Source: Coriaria nepalensis
Taxonomy: Eukaryota; Streptophyta; Magnoliopsida; Cucurbitales; Coriariaceae
Assembly (NCBI GenBank): GCA_027186245.1
Contig: CP114482.1
Coordinates: forward strand, 25,811,209 to 25,875,208
Reading direction: 5' to 3'
DNA length: 64,000 nt
This document shows, one piece after another, positions 51,759 through 62,684 of this stretch (positions are counted from its first letter, which is position 1; each line of letters opens with the position of its first letter). The notes beneath the pieces were generated by a model. That model saw only the letters and a list, made by a program, of their open reading frames with translations. It had not been told where the DNA came from and made no database searches. A program made the position numbers and the translations under genes.

Positions 51759-53848
51759 ACTCAATGACATGACTTTAAGGCTAAACAAATGCATTGTTGC
51801 CTTCAATAGATCAACTGCAAGTTATGCACGAAAGTCATGTTTAAATGCCGAATTTCAAACGAAGTGATTTGGAATGATTTACTGACTAAAAGAGACGCAA
51901 AAATATGACTTGAACGCTAAAAAATGCATAGTTGCCATCAATAGATCAATTGCAAGTTATGCACGAAAGTCGCGTTTTAAATGCAAAAGAGCATTCGTTC
52001 GAAGTGCCTTCAAACAATTTAATGATTGAAAAGACTGAGTGATACGCTTTTTAATGCTAAAATAATGCATTGTTGTATTCAATAGATTAATTACAAGTTA
52101 TGTAAGAAAATAATATTTGAACGGCGAAAATAGAATTCGTTCGAACTAATTTAGAATGATTTAATGACTAGAAGAGACTCAGTGACATGATTTTAAGGCT
52201 AACCAAATGCATTGTTGCCTATAATAGATCAACTGCAAGTTATGCACGAAAGTCATGTTTAAATGCTGAATTTCATACGAAGTGATTTAGAATGATTTAT
52301 CTACTAAAAAAGACGCAAAAATATGACTTTAAGGCTAAAAAAATGCATAGTTGCCATCAATAGATCAATTGCAAATTATGCAAGAAGATGGCGTTCTAAA
52401 TGCAAAAAGAGAATTGGTTCGAAGTACCTTCAAACAATTTAATGATTGAAAAGACTGAGTGATATGCTTTTTAATGCTAAAATAATGCATCGTTGTCTTC
52501 AATAGATTAATTACAAGTTATGTAAGAAAATAATGTTTGAAGGGCAAAAATAGAATTCGTTCGAATTAATTTAGAATGATTTAAAGACTAAAAGAGACTC
52601 AATGACATGACTTTAAGGCTAAACAAATGCATTGTTGCCTTCAATAGATCAACCGCAAGTTATGCACGAAAGTCATGTTTAAAGGCCGAATTTCGTTCGA
52701 AGTGATTTAGAATGATTTACTGACTAAAAGAGACGCAAAAATATGACTTGAACGCTAAAAAATGCATAGTTTCCATCAGCAGATCAATTGCAAGTTATGC
52801 ACGAAAGTCGCGTTTTAAATGCAAAAATAGAATTGGTTCGAAGTGCCTTCAAACAATTTAATGATTGAAAAGACTGAGTGATATGCTTTTTAATGCTAAA
52901 ATAATGCATTGTTGTATTCAATAGATAAATTACAAGTTATGTAAGAAAATAATATTTGAAGGGCGAAAATAGAATTTGTTCGAACTAATTTAGAATGATT
53001 TAATGACTAGAAGAGACTCAGTGACATGACTTTAAGGCTAAACAAATGCATTGTTGCCTATAAGAGATCAACTGCAAGTTATGCACGAAAGTCATGTTTA
53101 AATGCCGAATTTCATACGAAGTGATTTGGAATGATTTACTGACTAAAAAAGACGCAAAAATATGACTTTAAGGCTAAAAAAATGCATAGTTGCCATCAAT
53201 AGATCAATTGCAAATTCTGCAAGAAGATGGTGTTCTAAATGCAAAAAGAGAATTTGTTCGAAGTACCTTCAAACAATTTAATGATTGAAAAGACTGAGTG
53301 ATATGCTTTTTAATGCTAAAATAATGCATTGTTGTCTTCAATAGATTAATTACAAGTTACGTAAGAAAATAATGTTTGAAGGGCGAAAATAGACTTCGTT
53401 CGAATTAATTTCGAATGATTTAATGACTAAAAGAGACTCAATGACATGACTTTAAGGCTAAACAAATGCATTGTGGCCTTCAATAGATCAACTGCAAGTT
53501 ACACACGAAAGTCATGATTAAAGGCCGAATTTCATTCGAAGTGATTTAGAATGATTTACTGACTAAAAGAGACGCAAAAATATGACTTGAACGCTAAAAA
53601 AGGCATAGTTGCCATCAATAGATCAATTGCAAGTTATGCACGAAAGTCGCGTTTTAAATGCAAAATTGGTTCGAAGTGCCTTCAAACAATTTACTGATTG
53701 AAAAGACTGAGTGATATGCTTTTTAATGCTAAAATAATGCATTGTTGTCTTCAATAGATTAATTACAAGTTACGTAAGAAAATAATGTTTGAAGGGCGAA
53801 AATAGACTTCGTTCGAATTAATTTAGAATAATTTAATGACTAAAAGAG
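51759..53848 (+). repeat. Shortened third copy of the 10-unit repeat (five units, three skipped)
   Basis: Anchors are at 51,759, 52,177, 52,597, 53,016 and 53,436. The first unit starts like 47,567 but leaves it near 51,950. From about 52,080 the sequence matches 49,150 onwards at 2,934 bp spacing (seven units), carrying TGAACGGCG, TTTATCTACTAAAAAAG and CCTATAAGAGATC. Three units between the two matching parts are missing, as after an in-register deletion. The unit at 53,436 is 413 bp because six bases are lost before GGTTCG (ATGCAAAATTGGTTCG at about 53,657). Confidence 0.87.
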
Positions 53849-56363
53849 ACTCAATGAAATGACTTTAAGGCTAAACAAATGCATTGTTGCCTTGAATAGA
53901 TCAACCGCAAGTTACGCACGAAAGTCATGTTTAAAGGCCGAATTTCGTTCGAAGTGATTTAGAATGATTTACTGACTAAAAGAGCCGCAAAAATATGACT
54001 TGAACGCTAAAAAAGGCATAGTTGCCATCAATAGATCAATTGCGAGTTATGCACGAAAGTCGCGTTTTAAATGCAAAAAGAGCATTCGTTCGAAGTGCCT
54101 TCAAACAATTTAATGATTGAAAAGACTGAGTGATACGCTTTTTAATGCTAAAATAATGCATTGTTGTCCTCAATAGATTAATTACAAGTTATGTAAGAAA
54201 ATAATGTTTGAAGGGCAAAAATAGAATTCGTTCGAATTAATTTAGAATGATTTAATGACTAAAAGAGACTCAATGACATGACTTTAAGGCGAAACAAATG
54301 CATTGTTGCCTTCAATAGATCAACCGCAAGTTACGCACGAAAGTCATGTTTAAAGGCCGAATTTCGTTCGAAGTGATTTAGAATGATTTACTGACTAAAA
54401 GAGACGCAAAAATATGGCTTGAACGCTAAAAAAGGCATAGTTGCCATCAATAGATCAATTGCAAGTTATGCACGAAAGTCGCGTTTTAAATGGAAAAAGA
54501 GAATTGGTTCGAAGTTCCTCCAAACAATTTAATGATTGAAAAGACTGAGTGATATGCTTTTTAATGCTAAAATAATGCATTGTTGTCTTCAATAGATTAA
54601 TTACAAGTTATGTAAGAAAATAATGTTTGAAGGGCAAAAATAGAATTCGTTCAAATTAATTTAGAATGATTTAAAGACTAAAAGAGACTCAATGACATGA
54701 CTTTAAGGCTAAACAAATGCATTGTTGCCTTCAATAGATCAACTGCATGTTACGCACGAAAGTCATGTTTAAAGGCCGAATTTCGTTCGAAGTGATTTAG
54801 AATGATTTACTGACTAAAAGAGATGCAAAAATATGACTTGAACGCTAAAAAAGGCATAGTTGCCATCAATAGATCAATTGCAAGTTATGCACGAAAGTCG
54901 CGTTTTGAATGCAAAAAGAGAATTGGTTCGGAGTGCCTTCAAACAATTTAATGATTGAAAAGACTGAGTGATATGCTTTTTAATGCTAAAATAATACATT
55001 GTTGTCTTCAATATATTAATTGCAAGTTATGTAAGAAAATAATGTTTGAAGGGCGAAAAAAGAATTCGGTCGAATTAATTTAGAATGATTTAATGACTAA
55101 AAGAGGCTCAATGACATGACTTTAAGGCTAAACAAATGCATTGTTGCCTTCAATAGATCAACTGCAAGTTACGCACGAAAAACATGTTTAAAGGCCGAAT
55201 TTCGTTCGAAGTGATGTAGAATGATTTAGTGACTAAAAGAGACGCAAAAATATGACTTTAAGGCTAAAAAAGGCATAGTTGCCATCAATAGATCAATTGC
55301 AAGTTATGCACGAAAGTCGCGTTTTAAATGCAAAAAGAGAATTGGTTCGAAGTGCCTTCAAACAATTTAATGATTGAAAAGACTGAGTGATATGCTTTTT
55401 AATGCTAAAATAATGCATTGTTGTCTTCAACAGATTAATTACAAGTTATGTAAGAAAATAATATTTGAAGGGCGAAAATAGAATTCGTTCGAACTAATTT
55501 AGAATGAGTTAATGACTAGAAGAGACTCAGTGACATGACTTTAAGGCTAAACAAATGCATTGTTGCCTTCAATAGATCAACTGCATGTTACGCACGAAAG
55601 TCATGTTTAAAGGCCGAATTTCATTCGAAGTGATTTAGAATGATTTACTGACTAAAAGAGACGCAAAAATATGACTTGAACGCTGAAAAATGCATAGTTG
55701 CCATCAATAGATCAATTGCAAGTTATGCACGAAAGTCGCGTTTTAAATGCAAAAAGAGAATTGGTTCGAAGTGCCTTCAAACAATTTAATGATTGAAAAG
55801 ACTGAGTGATATGCTTTTTAATGCTAAAATAATGCATTGTTGTAATCAATAGATTAATTACAAATTATGTAAGAAAATAATATTTGAAGGGCGAAAACAG
55901 AATTCGTTCGAACTAATTTAGAATGATTTAATGACTAGAAGAGACTCAGTGACATGACTTTAAGGCTAAACAAATGCATTGTTTCCTATAATAGATCAAC
56001 TGCAAGTTATGCACGAAAGTCATGTTTAAATGCCGAATTTCATACGAACTGATTTAGAATGATTTACTGACTAAAAAAGACGCAAAAATATGACTTTAAG
56101 GCTAAAAAAATGCATAGTTTCCATCAATAGATCAATTGCAAATTATGCAAGAAGATGGCGTTCTAAATGCAAAAAGAGAATTGGTTCGAAGTGCCTTCAA
56201 ACAATTTAATGATTGAAAAGACTGAGTGATATGCTTTTTAATGCTAAAATAATGCATTGTTGTATTCAATAGATTATTTACAAGTTATGTAAGAAAATAA
56301 TACTTGAAAGGCGAAAATAGAATTCGTTCGAACTAATTTAGAATGATTTAATGACTAAAAGAG
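53849..56363 (+). repeat. Six full-length units without a clear higher-order period
   Basis: Anchors are at 53,849, 54,268, 54,687, 55,106, 55,525 and 55,944. Neighbours differ by scattered substitutions. Units 54,687 and 55,525 share CAACTGCATGTTACGCACG, two units apart. The 55,106 unit has AAGAGGCTCAATG, GCACGAAAAACATG and GATGTAGAATG. B2 monomers are few here compared with 41-53 kb. Confidence 0.87.
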
Positions 56364-56505
56364 ACTCAATGACATGACTTTAAGGCTAAACAAATGCACT
56401 GTTGCCTTCAATAGATAGACTGCAACTTTCGTAAGAAAATAATGTTTGAAGGGCGAAAATATAATTCGGTCGAATTAATTTAGAATGATTTAATGACTAA
56501 AAGAG
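56364..56505 (+). repeat. A/C hybrid monomer, 142 bp
   Basis: The first part is A (GCACTGTTGCC) and after AACTTTCG it continues as C with TAAGAAAATAATG and ATAATTCGGTCG. Two monomers' worth of sequence is missing relative to a full unit. The join lies at the same motif as at 19,197, but the flanking bases differ. Confidence 0.9.
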
Positions 56506-56647
56506 ACTCAATGACATGACTTTGAGGCTAAACAAATGCATTGTTGCCTTCAATAGATCAATTGCAAGTTATGTAAGAAAATAATGTTTGAAGGGCGAAA
56601 ATAGAATTCGTTCGAACTAATTTAGAATGATTTAATGACTAGAAGAG
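56506..56647 (+). repeat. A/C hybrid monomer, 142 bp
   Basis: It directly follows another hybrid, so two single monomers stand in tandem. The A part reads TTTGAGGCTAAAC and CAATTGCAAG, and the C part starts at TATGTAAGAAAAT. It ends with the GACTAGAAG form. Confidence 0.9.
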
Positions 56648-57486
56648 ACTCAGTGACATGACTTTAAGGCTAAACAAATGCATTGTTGCCTATAATAGAT
56701 CAACTGCAAGTTATGCACCAAAGTCATGTTTAAATGCCGAATTTCATACGAAGTGATTTAGAATGATTTACTGACTAAAAAAGACGCAAAAATATGACTT
56801 GAACGCTAAAAAATGCATAGTTGCCATCAATAGATCAATTGCAAGTTATGCACGAAAGTCGCGTTTTAAATGCAAAAAGAGAATTGGTTCGAAGTGCCTT
56901 CAAACAATTTAATGATTGAAAAGACTGAGTGATATGCTTTTTAATGCTAAAATAATGCATTGTTGTATTCAATAGATTAATTACAAGTTATGTAAGAAAA
57001 TAATATTTGAAGGGCGAAAACAGAATTCGTTCGAACTAATTTAGAATGATTTAATGACTAGAAGAGACGCAGTGACATGACTTTAAGGCTAAAGAAATGC
57101 ATTGTTCCCTATACTAGGTCAACTGCAAGTTATGCACGAAAGTCATGTTTAAATGCCGAATTTCATACGAACTGATTTAGAATGATTTACTGACTAAAAA
57201 AGACGCAAAAATATGACTTTAAGGCTAAAAAAACGCATAGTTGCCATCAATAGATCAATTGCAAATTATGCAAGAAGATGGCGTTCTAAATGCAAAAAGA
57301 GAATTGGTTCGAAGTGCCTTCAAACAATTTAATGATTGAAAAGACTAAGTGATATGCTTTTTAATGCTAAAATAATGCATTGTTGTCTTCAATAGATTAA
57401 TTACAAGTTATGTAAGAAAATAATACTTGAATGGCGAAAATAGAATTTGTTCGAACTAATTTAGAATGATTTAATGACTAAAAGAG

Positions 57487-57628
57487 ACTCAATGACATGA
57501 CTTTAAGGCTAAACAAATGCATTGTTGCCTTCAATAGATCAAGTGCAAGTTACGTAAGAAAATAATGTTTGAAGGGCGAAAATATAATTCGGTCGAATTA
57601 ATTTAGAATGATTTAATGACTAAAAGAG
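57487..57628 (+). repeat. A/C hybrid monomer, 142 bp
   Basis: This is the counterpart of 56,364. The join reads CAAGTGCAAGTTACG then TAAGAAAATAATG, closer to the hybrid at 19,197 than its own counterpart is. The C part has ATAATTCGGTCG. Confidence 0.9.
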
Positions 57629-57770
57629 ACTCAATGACATGACTTTGAGGCTAAACAAATGCATTGCTGCCTTCAATAGATCAATTGAAAGTTATGTAAG
57701 AAAATAATGTTTGAAGGGCGAAAATAGAATTCGTTCGAACTAATTTAGAAAGATTTAATGACTAGAAGAG
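57629..57770 (+). repeat. A/C hybrid monomer, 142 bp
   Basis: This is the counterpart of 56,506, with TTTGAGGCTAAAC and the join CAATTGAAAGTTATG then TAAGAAAATAATG. It ends AAAGATTTAATGACTAGAAG. Confidence 0.9.
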
Positions 57771-58609
57771 ACTCAGTGACATGAGTTTAAGGCCAAACAA
57801 ATGCATTGTTGCCTATAATAGATCAACTGCAAGTTATGCACCAAAGTCATGTTTAAATGCCGAATTTCATACGAAGTGATTTAGAATGATTTACTGACTA
57901 AAAAAGACGCAAAAATATGACTTGAACGCTAAAAAATGCATAGTTGCCATCAATAGATCAATTGCAAGTTATGCACGAAAGTCGCGTTTTAAATGCAAAA
58001 AGAGAATTGGTTCGAAGTGCCTTCAAACAATTTAATGATTGAAAAGACTGAGTGATATGCTTTTTAATGCTAAAATAATGCATTGTTGTATTCAATAGAT
58101 TAATTACAGGTTATGTAAGAAAATAATATTTGAAGGGCTAAAACAGAATTCGTTCGAACTAATTTAGAATGATTTAATGACTAGAAGAGACTCAGTGACA
58201 TGACTTTAAGGCTAAAGAAATGCATTGTTCCCTATAATAGGTCAACTGCAAGTTATGAACGAAAGTCATGTTTAAATGCCGAATTTCATACGAAGTGATT
58301 TAGAATGATTTACTGACTAAAAAAGACGCAAAAATATGACTTTAAGGCTAAAAAAATGCATAGTTGCCATCAATAGATCAATTGCAAATTATGCAAGAAG
58401 ATGGCGTTCTAAATGCAAAAAGAGAATTGGTTCGAAGTACCTTCAAACAATTTAATGATTGAAAAGACTAAGTGATATGCTTTTTAATGCTAAAATAATG
58501 CATTGTTGTCTTCAATAGATTAATTACAAGTTATGTAAGAAAATAATACTTGAATGGCGAAAATAGAATTCGTTCGAACTAATTTAGAATGATTTAATGA
58601 CTAGAAGAG

Positions 58610-59866
58610 ACTCAGTGACATGAATTTAAGGATAAAGAAATGCATTGTTCCCTATAATTGATCAACTGGAAGTTATGCACGAAAGTCATTTTTAAATGCC
58701 GAATTTCATACGAAGTGATTTAGAATGATTTATTGACTAAAAGAGACGCAAAAATATGGCTTGAACGCTAAAAAATGCATAGTTGCCATCAATAGATCAA
58801 TTGCGAGTTATGCACGAAAGTCGCATTTTAAATGCAAAAAGAGAATTGGTTCGAAGTGCCTTCAAACAATTTAATGACTGAAAAGACTGAGTGATATGCT
58901 TTTTAATGCTAAAATAATGCATTGTTGTCTTCAATAGATTAATTACAAGTTATGTAAGAAAATAATGTTTGAAGGGCAAAAATAGAATTCGTTCGAATTA
59001 ATTTAGAATGATTTAAAGACTAAAAGAGACTCAATGACATGACTTTAAGGCTAAACAAATGCATTGTTGCCTTCAATAGATCAACTGCAAGTTACGCACG
59101 AAAGTTGTGTTTAAAGGCCGAATTTCGTTCGAAGTGATTTAGAATGATTTACTGACTAAAAGAGACGCAAAAATATGACTTGAACGCTAAAAAAGGCATA
59201 GTTGCTATCAATAGATCAATTGCAAGTTATGCACGAAAGTCGCGTTTTAAATGCAAAAAGAGAATTGGTTCGAAGTGCCTTCAAACAATTTAATGATTGA
59301 AAAGACTGAGTGATATGCTTTTTAATGCTAAAATAATGCATTGTTATCTTCAATAGATTAATTACAAGTTATGTAAGAAAATAATATTTGAATGGCGAAA
59401 ATAAAATTCGTTCGAACTAATTTTGAATGATTTAATGACTAGAAGAGACTCAGTGACATGAATTTAAGGATAAAGAAATGCATTGTTCCCTATAATTGAT
59501 CAACTGCAAGTTATGAACGAAAGTCATGTTTAAATGCCGAATTTCATACGAAGTGATTTAGAATGATTTACTGACTAAAAGAGACGCAAAAATATGGCTT
59601 GAACGCTAAAAAATGCATAGTTGCCATCAATAGATCAATTGCAAGTTATGCACGAAAGTCGCGTTTTAAATGCAAAAAGAGAATTGGTTCGAAGTGCCTT
59701 CAAACAATTTAATGATTGAAAAGACTGAGTGATATGCTTTTTAATGCTAAAATAATGCATTGTTGTATTCAATAGATTAATTACAAGTTATGTAAGAAAA
59801 TAATATTTGAAGGGCGAAAACAGAATTCGTTCGAACTAATTTAGAATGATTTAATGACTAGAAGAG
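58610..59866 (+). repeat. Three-unit higher-order repeat (1,257 bp), copy 1
   Basis: Anchors are at 58,610, 59,029 and 59,448. Markers shared with the next copy are CGAAAGTTGTGTTTAAAGG (59,101), GTTGCTATCAATAG (59,203), GTTATCTTCAATAG, CTAATTTTGAATG (59,417) and CCCTATAATTGATC (59,489). The first unit differs from its counterpart in several places, so the tandem match is best for the last two units. Confidence 0.87.
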
Positions 59867-61124
59867 ACTCAGTGACATGACTTTAAGGCTAAAGAAATGC
59901 ATTGTTCCCTATAATAGGTCAACTGCAAGTTATGAACGAAAGTCATGTTTAAATGCCGAATTTCATACGAAGTGATTTAGAATGATTTACTGACTAAAAA
60001 AGACGCAAAAATATGACTTTAAGGCTAAAAAAATGCATAGTTGCCATCAATAGATCAATTGCAAATTATGCAAGAAGATGGCGTTCTAAATGCAAAAAGA
60101 GAATTGGTTCGAAGTGCCTTCAAACAATTTAATGATTGAAAAGACTAAGTGATATGCTTTTTAATGCTAAAATAATGCATTGTTGTCTTCAATAGATTAA
60201 TTACAAGTTATGTAAGAAAATAATGTTTGAAGGGCAAAAATAGAATTCGTTCGAATTAATTTAGAATGATTTAAAGACTAAAAGAGACTCAATGACATGA
60301 CTTTAAGGCTAAACAAATGCATTGTTGCCTTAAATAGATCAACTGCAAGTTACGCACGAAAGTTGTGTTTAAAGGCCGATTTTCGTTCGAAGTGATTTAG
60401 AATGATTTACTGACTAAAAGAGACGCAAAAATATGACTTGAACGCTAAAAAAGGCATAGTTGCTATCAATAGATCAATTGCAAGTTATGCACGAAAGTCG
60501 CGTTTTAAATGCAAAAAGAGAATTGGTTCGAAGTGCCTTCAAACCATTTAATGATTGAAAAGACTGAGTGATATGCTTTTTAATGCTAAAATAATGCATT
60601 GTTATCTTCAATAGATTAATTACAAGTTATGTAAGAAAATAATATTTGAATGGCGAAAATAGAATTCGTTCGAACTAATTTTGAATGATTTAATGACTAG
60701 AAGAGACTCAGTGACATGAATTTAAGGATAAAGAAATGCATTGTTCCCTATAATTGATCAACTGCAAGTTATGAACGTAAGTCATGTTTAAATGCCGAAT
60801 TTCATACGAAGTGATTTAGAATGATTTACTGACTAAAAGAGACGCAAAAATATGGCTTGAACGCTAAAAAATGCATAGTTGCCATCAATAGATCAATTGC
60901 AAGTTATGCACGAAAGTCGCGTTTTAAATGCAAAAAGAGAATTGGTTCGAAGTGCCTTCAAACAATTTAATGACTGAAAAGACTGAGTGATATGCTTTTT
61001 AGTGCTAAAATAATGCATTGTTGTCTTCAATAGATTAATTACAAGTTATGTAAGAAAATAATGTTTGAAGGGCAAAAATAGAATTCGTTCGAATTAATTT
61101 AGAATGATTTAAAGACTAAAAGAG
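59867..61124 (+). repeat. Three-unit higher-order repeat (1,258 bp), copy 2
   Basis: Anchors are at 59,867, 60,287 and 60,706. It repeats GTTGTGTTTAAAGG (60,362), GTTGCTATCAATAG, CTAATTTTGAATG and CCCTATAATTGATC. The first unit is of the 58,190 type (CAGAATTCGTTCG, CCCTATAATAGGTC and a B2 monomer) rather than of the 58,610 type, so the repeat is not a clean threefold copy. Confidence 0.85.
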
Positions 61125-61510
61125 ACTCAATGACATGACTTTAAGGCTAAACAAATGCATTGTTGCCTTCAATAGATCAACTGCAAGTTACGCACGAAAG
61201 TCATGTTTAAAGGCCGAATTTCGTTCGAAGTGATTTAGAATGATTTCCTGACTAAAAGAGACGCAAAAATAAGACTTGAACGCAAGAAAAGGCATAGTTG
61301 CCATCAATAGATCAATTGCAAGTTATGCACGAAAGTCGCGTTTTAAATGCAAAAAGAGAATTGGTTCGAAGTGCCTTCAAACAATTTAATGATTGAAAAG
61401 ACTGAGTGATATGCTTTTTAATGCTAAAATAATGCATTGTTGTCTTCAATAGATTACTTACAAGTTATGTAAGAAAATAATGTTTGAAGGGCAAAAATAG
61501 AATTCGTTCG
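61125..61510 (+). repeat. Last trimer unit, C monomer cut short
   Basis: A and B are complete, with new variants GATTTCCTGAC, AATAAGACTTGAACGC and AAGAAAAGGC. C starts at 61,400 and runs normally to AGAATTCGTTCG at 61,510. After that CATTAGCTTG replaces the usual AATTAATTTAG, and the 25-30 bases that should lead to the next unit are absent. This is the right-hand end of the trimer array. Confidence 0.88.
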
Positions 61511-61552
61511 CATTAGCTTGAAGGGCAAAAATATGACTTGAACGCTAAAAAA
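61511..61552 (+). other. Chimeric junction between the trimer and tetramer arrays
   Basis: Fragments of different monomers are fused here. CATTAGCTT looks like a diverged C end. GAAGGGCAAAAATA is from the middle of C. It overlaps, through GCAAAAATA, with TGACTTGAACGCTAAAAAA from the start of B. That in turn runs through an A-rich stretch into AATGACATGATTTTAAGG of the first D monomer. The short matches at both joins suggest at least two rearrangements. No unique sequence is left between the two arrays. Confidence 0.75.
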
Positions 61553-62115
61553 AATGACATGATTTTAAGGCTATACAAATGCATATTTAGCTTCAAAAGA
61601 TCCATTGCAAATTATGCACGAAAGTCATGGTTCAAATGCAAAAATTGATTTCGTTTAAATTGCTTTTAAATGATTTAATTACTAGAAGAGACTCAATGAC
61701 ATGATTTCAAGGCTTAACAATGGGTAATTTACTTGAATAGATCAATCGCAAAGTATGCACAAAGCCTCGTTTAAAGAGCGAAAATAGAATTCGTTCGAAT
61801 TGCTTTCAAATGATTTGATGACTAGAAAAGACTCAATGACGTGATTTGAAGGATAAAAACGTTCATAATTGCCTTCAACTGTTAAATTTGAAGTTTTGAA
61901 CGAAAGTCGTGTCTGAAGTGCAAAAAAATATAATTCTTTCGAATTACTTTTAATGGATTTAATGACTAGAGAAGACTCAAGACATGATTTTAAAGCTAAA
62001 CAAACGCAAAATTTCCTTCAATACATCAATTGCAAGTTTAGCACAAAAGTCGTGTTTGAAATGCGGAAATAGAATTCGTTTGAATTGATTTCGTATGATT
62101 TATTGACTAAAAGTG
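61553..62115 (+). repeat. Tetramer repeat 1 (D1-D4)
   Basis: D1 runs from 61,553, and D2, D3 and D4 have anchors at 61,691, 61,831 and 61,975. The start of D1 lacks the usual GACTC because of the junction. D4 has ACTCAAGACATG, two bases short of ACTCAATGACATG, and AAAGCTAAACAAACGC. This copy is the most different of the four, as often seen next to a junction. Confidence 0.88.
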
Positions 62116-62684
62116 ACTCAATGACATGATTTAAAGGCCATACAAATACTTAGTTGCCTTCAAAAGATCCATTGCAAATTATGCACGAAAGTCATGGTTC
62201 ATGTGCGAAAATAGATTTCGTTCATATTGCTTTGAAATGATTTAATTACTAGAAGAGACTCAATGACATGATTTCAACGCTAAATAATGGGTAATTTAGT
62301 TGAATAGATCAATCACAAGTTATGAACAAAAGTCTCGTTTAAAGAGAGAAAATAGAATTCGTTCGAATTGGTTTCAAATGATTTGATGACTAGAAGAGAC
62401 TCAATGACGTGATTGTAAGGCTAAAAAGATGCATAGTTGCCTTCAATGGTTGAATTGGAAGTTCTGAATGAAAGTCGTGTTTGAAGTGCGAAAAAATAGA
62501 ATTCTTTCTAATTACTTTTAATTGATTTAATGACTAGAGAAGACTCAATGACATGATTTTAAGGCTAAACAAACGCATAGTTGCCTTCCATATATCAACT
62601 GCAAGTTTTGCACAAAAGTCGTGTTTTAAATGCGAAAACAGAATTCGTTTGAATTGATTTCGTATGATTTATTGACTAAAAGTA
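62116..62684 (+). repeat. Tetramer repeat 2
   Basis: Anchors are D1 62,116, D2 62,258, D3 62,399 and D4 62,543, so monomers are 142, 141, 144 and 142 bp. D1 has CCATACAAATACTTAG, D2 CTAAATAATGGGTAATTTAG, and D3 GTTCTGAATGAAAGTCGTG. Confidence 0.9.

Larger units (their letters stand above)
56364..57486 (+). repeat. 1,123-bp higher-order repeat with two hybrid monomers, copy 1
   Basis: The repeat consists of two 142-bp A/C hybrid monomers (56,364-56,505 and 56,506-56,647) followed by two full trimers (anchors 56,648 and 57,067). The first hybrid has GATAGACTGCAACTTTCG then TAAGAAAATAATG; the second has GACTTTGAGGCTAAAC and CAATTGCAAGTTATG then TAAGAAAATAATG. The trimers have GCACCAAAGTCATG and the rare anchor form GACGCAGTGACATG. 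The block repeats at 57,487. Confidence 0.92.
57487..58609 (+). repeat. 1,123-bp higher-order repeat with two hybrid monomers, copy 2
   Basis: Hybrids lie at 57,487-57,628 and 57,629-57,770, followed by trimers with anchors 57,771 and 58,190. It shares with copy 1 the two-hybrid arrangement, GACTTTGAGGCTAAAC, AATATAATTCGGTCG, GCACCAAAGTCATG and CAGAATTCGTTCG. Differences include GCATTGCTGCC, CAATTGAAAGTTATG and AAAGATTTAATG. Confidence 0.92.
1..61510 (+). repeat. Main satellite array: about 152 tandem copies of a 419-bp three-monomer unit
   Basis: The stretch is one uninterrupted head-to-tail array. Each unit has three related monomers in the fixed order A, B, C, and units were counted from the ACTCA (or ATTCA) anchor four to five bases into A. 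I found 152 anchors between position 5 and 61,125. Nearly all spacings are 418-420 bp; the exceptions are listed separately. All units face the same way and I saw no inversion, mobile element, microsatellite or unique insert. The unit length is not a multiple of three, so any reading frame shifts from copy to copy. This is satellite DNA of a eukaryote. A centromeric or pericentromeric site is likely from the organisation, but cannot be shown from sequence alone. The array already runs at base 1, so its left end lies outside the window. Confidence 0.98.

Noticed and set aside
1..61510. CRISPR-like array of regular repeats
   Set aside because: There are no unique spacers. The whole sequence between any two boxes is itself repeated, and units are 419 bp.
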